DNA of 6,781 nt, taken from the NCBI GenBank assembly GCA_964481835.1, contig CAYZTT010000026.1:1-6781 (forward strand), written 5' to 3'. Below are positions 1 through 5,360 of the stretch, in pieces. Source of the stretch: JABIBT01 sp964481835. GTDB taxonomy: Archaea > Nanobdellota > Nanobdellia > SCGC-AAA011-G17 > PNOQ01. The notes beneath the pieces were generated by a model. The model saw only the letters and a list, made by a program, of their open reading frames with translations. It was not told the origin of the DNA and ran no database searches. Made by a program: the position numbers and the translations under genes. Position 1 is the stretch's first letter. Each line of letters opens with the position of its first letter.

Positions 1-1
1 G

Positions 2-346
2 AAGAATAAACTACCAATAACAACAGGAATATTAGTACTAATAACAATAATACTAACTCTAACAAATTTAACATTCCTAGAGTCCTTAAGAATAACATTA
101 GGAACTCCTTACGTCTTATTCCTCCCTGGATATGTAATCTCATTCATATTCTTCAAGAAAATAGATATAATTGAAAGAATAGCACTCTCCTTCGCATTAT
201 CCATAGCAATTGTACCATTAATAATTTTCTACCTAAACCTAATTGGCATGAAAATAAACTTACTAAACTCAATACTAACAATAGCAGGAATAATAATAGC
301 AAGTATAGCAATAAGGGCACTATTAATCCTCAAAAAAAGAAAATAA
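2..346 (+). CDS. DUF1616-like small integral membrane protein, C-terminal part (5' end outside window)
   Basis: An open frame enters from the left edge and ends at TAA 344-346, giving 114 visible residues with no start codon in view near the edge. It is strongly hydrophobic, with about four membrane spans: around LPITTGILVLITIILTL, around PYVLFLPGYVISFIFF, around IALSFALSIAIVPLIIFYL and around SILTIAGIIIASIAI. The middle carries the arrangement typical of DUF1616 membrane proteins: LRITLGTPYVLFLPGY, then a charged turn (KKIDIIERIALSF) and a second hydrophobic block ending in an N-x-x-G segment. Family assignment is from motif memory, not a search. No biochemical function is known to me. It ends in a basic tail (KKRK), suggesting a cytoplasmic C-terminus. 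Its stop abuts the stop of the opposing gene with no spacer. Confidence 0.7.
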   Translation, partial: KNKLPITTGILVLITIILTLTNLTFLESLRITLGTPYVLFLPGYVISFIFFKKIDIIERIALSFALSIAIVPLIIFYLNLIGMKINLLNSILTIAGIIIASIAIRALLILKKRK

Positions 347-685
347 TTAATACCCCATCTCAACTATTCGTTCATCCATCCAACGGGTAGCATCTTCTCT
401 AGACTCTGCATCATAAACCGTCCTTCCATTCTCAAGAACTACATATCTTTCACCATATGAAAAGAAAGCCTTTAATGGAATGCTCCAATCCTCACCAACA
501 ACCCCACAAGGACCCCCTGATGAAACATAATCCACAACAGATTCTCCATCTTCCCCTTCAAACCGGACGGGCCAAAACATTATAGGATCTACCTCCCCAA
601 GAAGAGAAGCTAACTCCCTAGCCCGCCCCGAAACAAAACAACCTCTAGGATCACGCTGAAACTTAATTCTCTGGAGATCTACCAT
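347..685 (-). CDS. hypothetical 112-aa soluble acidic protein
   Basis: I do not recognise this family. The chosen start is the ATG at 685-683 (MVDLQRIKFQ...). An in-frame TTG at 703 would add six hydrophobic residues, but the TATA octamer TTTATATA at 714-707 is centred 25.5 nt before the ATG, as at four other genes here, so transcription should begin on the ATG itself. The protein is rich in Asp, Glu and Arg, has no membrane span, and alternates short strand-like segments (PIMFWPVRFEGED, ERYVVLENGRTVYDAES) with a C-terminal helix (REDATRWMDERIVEM). It has two cysteines (16 and 60), not in a metal-binding pair. It lies first in a row of three minus-strand accessory genes, 31 bases from the ATPase gene stop. 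Function unknown. Confidence 0.72.
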   Translation of the reverse strand: MVDLQRIKFQRDPRGCFVSGRARELASLLGEVDPIMFWPVRFEGEDGESVVDYVSSGGPCGVVGEDWSIPLKAFFSYGERYVVLENGRTVYDAESREDATRWMDERIVEMGY

Positions 686-706
686 AAAAAACAGAAACAA
701 CAATTA

Positions 707-714
707 TATATAAA
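707..714 (-). promoter_or_regulatory. TATA box for the 112-aa protein gene
   Basis: TTTATATA on the minus strand, centred 25.5 nt upstream of ATG 685 and squeezed into the 31-bp gap after the ATPase stop codon. It favours ATG 685 over the upstream TTG at 703. Confidence 0.62.
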
Positions 715-716
715 AT

Positions 717-1430
717 TTACTTCTTACTAAAACTCTTACTTATACTTTCATTCCAAAAACCAGGCAAATCATTCCATACCAACCCCTCAAAATCATCAGA
801 AATCGCATAAAAATGATTCTTCTTATCCGGAACATCCTTAAAATTCGCACCAACCTTATCAAACAAATCCTGCAAACTCTTCCTCTCAAACCTATTTTGC
901 AACAAAGAAGGCTCCTTAAACAATAATACATCAGCCAAACGAAGAACATTCAAATCCAACATGGCTGAATTCTGAGTAATAAATATCAACGACAGATTCT
1001 TATGCCTAGCAATACTTAACAACTCCCCCATCCTCTTATTTGATTTCTTCATAGAAGATCTAGCAGAGAAAGATATTCCCGCCTCATCAACCAAAACTAA
1101 AGAACCATTTGCAACTGAATCTAAATCCTCAGCTTTCTTAACAAATCTAGGCACTTTAGAACTATCAAAACCAATAACATAAATTTTCTTCTTAAAAACC
1201 TTCCCTAACTCAACGAATTTCATACCCAAGGCAGTCTTTCCACCTCCACGTCTACCAGTAATAATCATAATCAAAGAACTATCTCTAAAATTTTCCAAGA
1301 AACCATCAAAATTCCCTTCAACATCTTTCTTAACATCAAATAAGGACTTCGCACTAGAGAATTTACTCTCCCTAGAAACTCTCTCTTTCTCGGCTTTCTC
1401 CTCTTTTATCTTTTTGACAAATTCAAACAT
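717..1430 (-). CDS. P-loop ATPase, Zot/HerA-like (virus- or plasmid-type)
   Basis: A 237-aa protein. Residues 1-30 are a charged helical lead (KKIKEEKAEKERVSRESK). The NTPase core shows Walker A GRRGGGKT at 59-66, Walker B LVLVDEAG at 111-118 with the catalytic-type Glu, and a third strand LIFITQN at 148-154 ending in the polar Gln/Asn expected of FtsK/HerA-class ATPases. A following segment, LADVLLFKEPS, resembles Zonular-occludens-toxin-like (Zot) ATPases, which in filamentous phages and some archaeal viruses and plasmids act in virion assembly or DNA translocation. No membrane span is seen, unlike phage Zot. The start is supported by TTTTAAAT at 1459-1452, centred 25.5 nt upstream of ATG 1430. 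Flanking genes are unknown small proteins on the same strand. Core ATPase assignment is firm; the Zot/packaging role is inference. Confidence 0.8.
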   Translation of the reverse strand: MFEFVKKIKEEKAEKERVSRESKFSSAKSLFDVKKDVEGNFDGFLENFRDSSLIMIITGRRGGGKTALGMKFVELGKVFKKKIYVIGFDSSKVPRFVKKAEDLDSVANGSLVLVDEAGISFSARSSMKKSNKRMGELLSIARHKNLSLIFITQNSAMLDLNVLRLADVLLFKEPSLLQNRFERKSLQDLFDKVGANFKDVPDKKNHFYAISDDFEGLVWNDLPGFWNESISKSFSKK

Positions 1431-1451
1431 AAAAAGAATATATCAACGCGC

Positions 1452-1459
1452 ATTTAAAA
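1452..1459 (-). promoter_or_regulatory. TATA box for the P-loop ATPase gene
   Basis: TTTTAAAT on the minus strand, centred 25.5 nt upstream of the ATG at 1430. It lies in the 42-bp gap after the membrane-protein gene, so the ATPase gene can be transcribed independently without a leader. A T-run makes the exact register uncertain by a base. Confidence 0.55.
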
Positions 1460-1472
1460 AAATTTGTATTTA

Positions 1473-1847
1473 TTATCTACTTACACTTCCAAGAAAAGAA
1501 ACATTAACCTTATGCGGCCCATACTCGCATTCTAGAGGCGACTCTAACTCAAACTCCTCTTTCCTATCAAGTTTACTTCCTGGAGGAAAAATGGCAAGAT
1601 AATGTGTATCCTTTGCCCACCGATTATCTTCTCGAATATCTGCAACTAGTGCCCCATTAGAAAAACCACCCTCAAGAGTTATCTGATCCGGAAAAGGAGC
1701 CCTATGCTCATTCCATAATAAATAAATTGCCGCTGTTCCCAACGCTATCGCTCCAATGCCTCGCCCAAGGTCTTTCACAATATTAGATTTAAGGGCAGTT
1801 CCCAACTGATTTACTATCCTTCCCAATCCCAAATCATAATTTATCAT
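1473..1847 (-). CDS. hypothetical single-span membrane protein, 124 aa
   Basis: I do not recognise this family. Residues 1-28 are amphipathic with Lys/Arg (LGRIVNQLGTALKSNIVKDLGR). One hydrophobic segment at about 29-45 (around GAIALGTAAIYLLW) should span the membrane. The remaining ~78 residues are soluble and strand-rich, with acidic stretches (DRKEEFELESPLE) and one cysteine (107). By the positive-inside rule the short N-terminus is cytoplasmic and the C-terminal domain is outside. The ATG at 1847-1845 is set by CTTATAAA at 1876-1869, centred 25.5 nt upstream, implying a leaderless transcript. It lies 42 bases upstream of the Zot/HerA-like ATPase gene in the same direction, so a membrane-anchored partner or virion-type protein is conceivable but not shown. 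It is divergent from the endonuclease gene. Confidence 0.7.
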   Translation of the reverse strand: MINYDLGLGRIVNQLGTALKSNIVKDLGRGIGAIALGTAAIYLLWNEHRAPFPDQITLEGGFSNGALVADIREDNRWAKDTHYLAIFPPGSKLDRKEEFELESPLECEYGPHKVNVSFLGSVSR

Positions 1848-1868
1848 ATTTTAGGGGAAACAAAATAA

Positions 1869-1876
1869 TTTATAAG
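1869..1876 (-). promoter_or_regulatory. TATA box for the 124-aa membrane protein gene
   Basis: CTTATAAA on the minus strand, centred 25.5 nt upstream of the ATG at 1847, predicting a leaderless mRNA. Confidence 0.65.
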
Positions 1877-1929
1877 TTTTCCATTAAAAACACATACTAA
1901 AAACTATGTTGTCAAGTACATAAATAGAA

Positions 1930-1937
1930 TTTATAAA
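1930..1937 (+). promoter_or_regulatory. TATA box for the endonuclease-kae1 transcript
   Basis: Perfect TTTATAAA centred 25.5 nt upstream of the ATG at 1959, so the mRNA should start at or next to the A of the start codon (leaderless). No Shine-Dalgarno sequence precedes the ATG. Confidence 0.7.
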
Positions 1938-1958
1938 CAAAAAACATTAAATAAATTT

Positions 1959-3197
1959 ATGAAAACAAAGGAAATAACAGAACTTCTAAAAAACAAAGAA
2001 GTAAACAATCTCACCTTCCTAAACTTTTTTTGGGGAACAAACTTTTCAGATAAGGATAAAAAAACCCTAAAACTATTCCTAAAAACGCATAAATTAAAAA
2101 ATCAAAATTTGCCCATAAGAAAAATCTCAAAAATTACAAATGTTCCAAAAAGCACAACATCCAAATGGATTTACGGATACTCAATACCTTACATCGCCCA
2201 TTATCTGAAATACTATTCTAAATTAAAACCAAATAAAAAAATTATATCAATCAACTCAACAAGAGGCGGAATACAAACTGGACCCTGGATAAAAATTCCA
2301 GAAAAAATAAATAATTTCAAGGATATCAAAAAAGTATTATCTCAATTAAACAATAAAAACATAGAAAAGGAATTTGGATATCTCCTTGGAATAATGATTG
2401 GAGACGCATCAAAGCATGGAATAAAAAGAAAAAATAAAATCGCAAGAAGAATACAATTAAGATTATCAACCAAATTTAAAACCAATATAAATCTCGGTAA
2501 TCATGTTTCATATTGTTTGAAATCTCTGGGGATTAGAATAAACAGGACAAAAAACTGCCCAAGGGGAAAAAGGAATCCTAATGACTTTTATGCATGGCAC
2601 TCCCAATGCTCTCCCTTAATTGATTGGATATTCAAAGCTTGTTTAGGACTAAAAGATGACGAATTAACGAGTTATGAGCCTATTAAATCTAAATGGATAT
2701 TAAACTCCCCAAAATGTTTCAAAATTTCATTTTTACAAGGAGTTGCAGATAGTGATGGTTATATTGATATTACCCAATTCAGAGCAGGAATAGTCACAAA
2801 GCCAAATGCGGAGTTTATACAGAAAATATTCAATTCATTAAACATACACTCCAATGTGGGAAATTTACATAATAAAACCATGCAACAAGTAAAAATAAGA
2901 TTAGAAGATGCATATTCTCTTCCATTGTTTAATCCGATAGTGTATTCCTATAGATATCAATTAATGGAAAAGGCAATAAAAGCTAATAGACTACGCCACC
3001 ACTGGCCAAAATGGTTGGGAAATAAGGTCAACAATTATTTAGAACAAGATTTATCCTCAACAAAAATTATAAAAAGGATATTAGATGAACATAACATAAT
3101 AATAAGGCAAGGCGGGATATACAAAAGAATGCAAAAATCAAAGATGGAAAAAGAAAATCCAATAATCCTTGGTATCGAAAGTACAGCTCTAGATTAA
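1959..3197 (+). CDS. LAGLIDADG homing endonuclease, reading in frame into kae1 exon 1
   Basis: A 412-codon frame. Residues 1-135 are lysine-rich and include a helix-turn-helix-like stretch (IRKISKITNVPKSTTSKWI, 53-71). The endonuclease core has two LAGLIDADG motifs: LLGIMIGDA at 142-150, and LQGVADSDG at 259-267, giving a monomeric two-motif enzyme with acidic catalytic residues Asp149 and Asp266. A second helix-turn-helix-like region lies near 366-392. Such enzymes cut long specific DNA sites and drive spread of introns, inteins or their own gene. Oddly, the frame has no private stop. Residue Met396 is the predicted Kae1 Met1, residues 396-410 are the Kae1 N-terminus, and translation ends at TAA 3195-3197 inside the kae1 intron. 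A spliced mRNA would instead encode an endonuclease-Kae1 fusion. The family call is firm; target site and activity are not known. Confidence 0.88.
   Translation: MKTKEITELLKNKEVNNLTFLNFFWGTNFSDKDKKTLKLFLKTHKLKNQNLPIRKISKITNVPKSTTSKWIYGYSIPYIAHYLKYYSKLKPNKKIISINSTRGGIQTGPWIKIPEKINNFKDIKKVLSQLNNKNIEKEFGYLLGIMIGDASKHGIKRKNKIARRIQLRLSTKFKTNINLGNHVSYCLKSLGIRINRTKNCPRGKRNPNDFYAWHSQCSPLIDWIFKACLGLKDDELTSYEPIKSKWILNSPKCFKISFLQGVADSDGYIDITQFRAGIVTKPNAEFIQKIFNSLNIHSNVGNLHNKTMQQVKIRLEDAYSLPLFNPIVYSYRYQLMEKAIKANRLRHHWPKWLGNKVNNYLEQDLSSTKIIKRILDEHNIIIRQGGIYKRMQKSKMEKENPIILGIESTALD
3117..3124 (+). promoter_or_regulatory. weak candidate TATA for independent kae1 transcription
   Basis: An ATATACAA stretch preceded by GGCGGG lies inside the endonuclease ORF. 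It is centred about 24 nt upstream of the predicted kae1 ATG at 3144, close to the spacing seen at the other leaderless genes. The match to a TATA box is poor, so this is tentative. Confidence 0.25.
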
Positions 3198-4145
3198 TTC
3201 TGCTGAGATACTTTCGGAATCGCAATTACAAAAGGATCTAAAGTATTGTGCAATCTAAAAAGATCTTTTACAACAGAATCCGGAGGCATTATCCCAGTTC
3301 AAGCAGCAAACCACCATATAGAACACAAAGATGAATTATTAAAAGAGGCCTTAGAAAAAACAAACCTAAAACTAACAGACATAGATTTCATTGCATACTC
3401 TGCAGGACCCGGAATCGGACCATGTCTGAGGGTTGGGCAAAACATAGTGAAAGAACTAAAAATACCATTCATAGAAGTAAATCATTGCATCGCACATCTA
3501 GAGGTTACAAAAATAGTTACAAAAGCAAAAGATCCAGTTCTACTATACACTTCCGGAGCAAACACTCAGATTATTGCCTACGATAGTGGGAAATATAGAA
3601 TTTTTGGAGAAACTTTAGATCAAGGAGTCGGAAATTTTCTAGATTCTTTCGCAAGATACATTGGCCTGGGTTTCCCTGGAGGACCAAAGATAGGAAAATT
3701 AGCAGAAAAATCAACAAACTACATAGAGCTCCCATATGTAGTAAAAGGAATGGACATCTCATTCTCTGGCCTATTAACAAAATTAAAACAACTATACGAT
3801 TCCAAGAAAATCAAAACAGAAGACCTAGCATACTCACTACAAGAAACTGCATTTGCTATGCTCCTAGAAGTTTCCGAAAGAGCAATGGCCCATTGTAACA
3901 AAAAAGAACTTGCCCTCGGAGGAGGAGTTGCATGCAATACAAAATTACAAAAAATGTCAAAAATAATGGCCAAAGAAAGAAACGCAGAATGTTTCATTCC
4001 AGAAAATCAATTTTTGGTAGATAACGCAGCAATGATTGCACTAACCGGCTACCTAATGCATAAAGGAGGAATAAAACCAAAGAAATCAAATCCAGAAATA
4101 TATCCTTACCAAAGAACAGATCAAATAGAAGTTACTTGGAACTAA
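3144..4145 (+). CDS. kae1: Kae1, KEOPS tRNA N6-threonylcarbamoyladenosine transferase subunit; spliced gene (exons 3144-3189 and 3208-4145)
   Basis: Kae1 (TsaD/Qri7 family) transfers the threonylcarbamoyl group to A37 of ANN-decoding tRNAs in the cytoplasm, within KEOPS. The spliced frame gives 327 aa, the normal length for a Kae1 without a fused Bud32 kinase. Visible in order: phosphate-binding signature GIESTAHTFG (10-19, His16 spanning the splice junction), TTESGGIIPV (37-46), SAGPGIGPCLRVG (80-92), the metal-binding pair His108 and His112 in NHCIAH, SGANTQII (131-138), ETLDQGVGNFLD (150-161), GMDISFSG (196-203), GGGVACN (253-259) and the metal ligand Asp287 in VDNAAMIA. The start is ATG 3144, the nearest Met before the signature; ATG 3129 is in frame and would add five residues. 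Unspliced, the frame stops at codon 18. The 3' stop overlaps that of the convergent gene. Confidence 0.93.
3176..3216 (+). other. bulge-helix-bulge splicing structure spanning the kae1 exon-intron junctions
   Basis: Outer exon helix: CGAAAGTA 3176-3183 pairs perfectly with TACTTTCG 3209-3216 (8 bp, plus a possible T3175-G3217 wobble). Three-nt bulge AGA at 3206-3208. Central 4-bp helix: CAGC 3184-3187 with GCTG 3202-3205. Three-nt bulge TCT at 3188-3190. Inner helix: AGA 3191-3193 with TCT 3199-3201, loop TTAAT. This 3-4-3 geometry, with the 5' exon strand in the central helix and the 3' splice bulge next to the exon stem, is that of archaeal pre-tRNA introns, substrates of the EndA-type splicing endonuclease. 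Confidence 0.9.
3190..3207 (+). other. 18-nt archaeal BHB intron in kae1
   Basis: The intron is TAGATTAATTCTGCTGAG. It carries in-frame TAA (3195-3197) and TGA (3204-3206). It is bounded by the two bulges of a bulge-helix-bulge fold, each cut after its second nucleotide (after 3189 and after 3207). Removal joins C to AT, making the His codon of ESTAHTFG. The length is a multiple of three, so only the stops, not the frame, block readthrough. Confidence 0.88.
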
Positions 4146-4564
4146 TATCTTCTTATCTCATTCAATTCACTAATTGGATATAGTTTTCCCCATTCCTTTA
4201 ATAATCCGTCTGGAAATTCTCTATCTCTTAAATCTATCCCCCTAGATTCAACTTGCCTTCTAACTGCATAGGGGGCCAATCCAGAATATGCCGCAGACAA
4301 CCCTGCCGAAGGTATCTCTTTCGTAGGACAAGTTTCAGGATCTATCCTTTCTCCCCTCCAAGGCCTAACAACATACTCTCCATCAACAAAATCTATGTAA
4401 TAAACGCTAGAACTTCCAGAAACTCCCATAAAAAGTATATTCTCCCCCAGAATTCTTTCAATCTTGGCAGGGTCCCTTAAACTATTCAACTCAGAAGCAG
4501 TACTCTCTAAAGCGACTCTGCAGAATCCCGACCAACCCAAATCTCTCCTCTTTTCCGACGGCAT
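4142..4564 (-). CDS. hypothetical 140-aa protein
   Basis: I do not recognise this family. It is a soluble, charged protein without membrane spans. An N-terminal helical part (SELNSLRDPAKIERIL) leads into a strand-rich part (ENILFMGVSGSSSVYYIDFVDG, EYVVRPW), then a helical C-terminus (VRRQVESRGIDLRDREFPDGLLKEW). Cysteines 15 and 79 are isolated. An ATG two codons upstream (4570) is possible, but the TATA octamer TTTATAAA at 4586-4593 is centred 25.5 nt from ATG 4564, matching the local leaderless rule. The gene is convergent with kae1, and its TAG (4142-4144) overlaps the kae1 TAA (4143-4145) by two bases. In composition and size it resembles the unknown protein at 347-685, but I see no clear homology. 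Function unknown. Confidence 0.72.
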   Translation of the reverse strand: MPSEKRRDLGWSGFCRVALESTASELNSLRDPAKIERILGENILFMGVSGSSSVYYIDFVDGEYVVRPWRGERIDPETCPTKEIPSAGLSAAYSGLAPYAVRRQVESRGIDLRDREFPDGLLKEWGKLYPISELNEIRRY

Positions 4565-4585
4565 CCTCATTCGAGAGACAGACGC

Positions 4586-4593
4586 TTTATAAA
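4586..4593 (-). promoter_or_regulatory. TATA box for the 140-aa protein gene
   Basis: Perfect TTTATAAA between the stop of the upstream gene (4599-4601) and ATG 4564, centred 25.5 nt from that ATG. It supports leaderless initiation there rather than at ATG 4570. Confidence 0.68.
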
Positions 4594-4598
4594 ATTTA

Positions 4599-5360
4599 CT
4601 AATAAAAATTCTCTCTAATCATAACAAAACTCGCTGGAGTAAATTTATTTCCAAAATTCCCATGAATTCTAAATCCCCCAGGAATTCTAACATCCACAAC
4701 TAGGTCCCCTTTAGTAATTGTCATCCCTGCTTGCTCACCCAACGTCTTTATAACCTTATTAATTTCTTTCTCATCCTTAAATTTTAAACCCGTTGAAACA
4801 TTCTTATTATCCCTATAATCAACAAAAACTTCTAGATCCATGGAGCTGATTTTCATAATCTCCCTATCCAAAATTAATGGTGCCAAAATTCCATATTCTT
4901 TCAATAAGCTTGCTTGCTTGGGTTTATAGGTTACCTTTCCAGCAGAATGATAAAGTCTAGTATCTGGATGTCTAACTTCATTCAAAATCGCTTGCTTCTT
5001 TCTCTCAGTTCCACTCAATTCCCCAACATATCTTCCAAGCTTAGGTTTAATTTGTAACTTAGGCAACTCTCTTTTAGGAACCTTCAAATTAGGATTTCCC
5101 TTTTCAAATAGGGGTTGAACTGTTTTTTGAAAACGTTTTCTCTTTGTAACCGGCCTAGGTTTAAAACTAGGCAAAATATTTCCAACTTTCAATATCCCTT
5201 TTTTAATTGGACTCCGATCAATAGTCTGAATAGGAATTTTAACTTTATTATGTCTCTTCAAAGAAGCATTTCCCAATGAATGAATAAAACTCCTCAAAAA
5301 AATAACTTTCTCATTCACCTTAACTTCTTTAGGACCATCACTCATAGAATAAAGCTTCAT
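4599..5360 (-). CDS. basic linker protein with a stand-alone secretion-ATPase (FlaI/GspE-type) N-domain
   Basis: A 253-aa protein. Residues 1-150 are very basic and proline-rich, probably disordered from about 40 to 115. Residues 155-251 read like the domain that precedes the ATPase core in archaeal type II/IV secretion, pilus and archaellum ATPases. Visible elements: YGILAPLILDREIMKIS, a VFVDYRD strand followed by STGLKF, an acidic helix (DEKEINKVIKTLGEQAG), then VDVRIPGGFRIHG and a closing FVMIRENF, where the family has a PDGSR-like turn and FTIRK. In that family a P-loop ATPase domain follows; here a stop comes immediately, and no Walker motif is encoded downstream in the window. It could therefore be a regulatory or adaptor relative, or a decayed ATPase. 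The start overlaps the previous stop (TAATG), suggesting coupled translation; Met6 (5345) is an alternative. The domain call is from motif recognition. Confidence 0.7.
   Translation of the reverse strand: MKLYSMSDGPKEVKVNEKVIFLRSFIHSLGNASLKRHNKVKIPIQTIDRSPIKKGILKVGNILPSFKPRPVTKRKRFQKTVQPLFEKGNPNLKVPKRELPKLQIKPKLGRYVGELSGTERKKQAILNEVRHPDTRLYHSAGKVTYKPKQASLLKEYGILAPLILDREIMKISSMDLEVFVDYRDNKNVSTGLKFKDEKEINKVIKTLGEQAGMTITKGDLVVDVRIPGGFRIHGNFGNKFTPASFVMIRENFY

Larger units (their letters stand above)
1848..1958. promoter_or_regulatory. divergent intergenic region with two leaderless promoters and a small inverted repeat
   Basis: A very AT-rich 111-bp spacer between the membrane-protein gene (leftward) and the endonuclease gene (rightward). 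It holds one TATA octamer for each direction (1869-1876 and 1930-1937). Between them is a 5-bp inverted repeat, TATGT (1905-1909) and ACATA (1918-1922), eight bases upstream of the rightward TATA box, which is a possible operator. No ORF or RNA gene is seen. Confidence 0.6.

Noticed and set aside
686..703. Start of the 112-aa protein at TTG 703
   Set aside because: The TATA box overlaps or abuts that codon; ATG 685 has the exact leaderless spacing.
1414..1602. Plus-strand frame of 62 codons, and similar small frames opposite 3571-3997, 4253-4480 and 5787-6045
   Set aside because: They run antisense or out of frame through well-supported genes, with no promoter, ribosome site or recognisable product.
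1959..3197. Intein inside Kae1
   Set aside because: No Kae1 sequence precedes the endonuclease, and no intein splice-junction Cys/Ser or terminal His-Asn block is present. The frame ends in an RNA intron.
3195..3206. kae1 as a pseudogene broken by stops, or a sequencing error
   Set aside because: The insert is exactly 18 nt, keeps frame, sits in a perfect BHB fold, and its removal restores the invariant motif. The remaining 311 codons are intact with all metal ligands.
3204..3206. TGA read as selenocysteine
   Set aside because: A TAA three codons earlier also blocks the frame, and Kae1 has no selenocysteine at this place.
3192..3209. Translational bypassing between two in-frame GAT codons (3192-3194 and 3207-3209), with a stop right after the first
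   Set aside because: The matching codons resemble a hop site, but the product would read ESTALDTFG, with an extra residue and no histidine. BHB splicing gives the exact ESTAHTFG.
3246..4145. kae1 starting at TTG 3246
   Set aside because: This would remove the phosphate-binding ESTAHTFG motif, which is present just upstream once the intron is removed.
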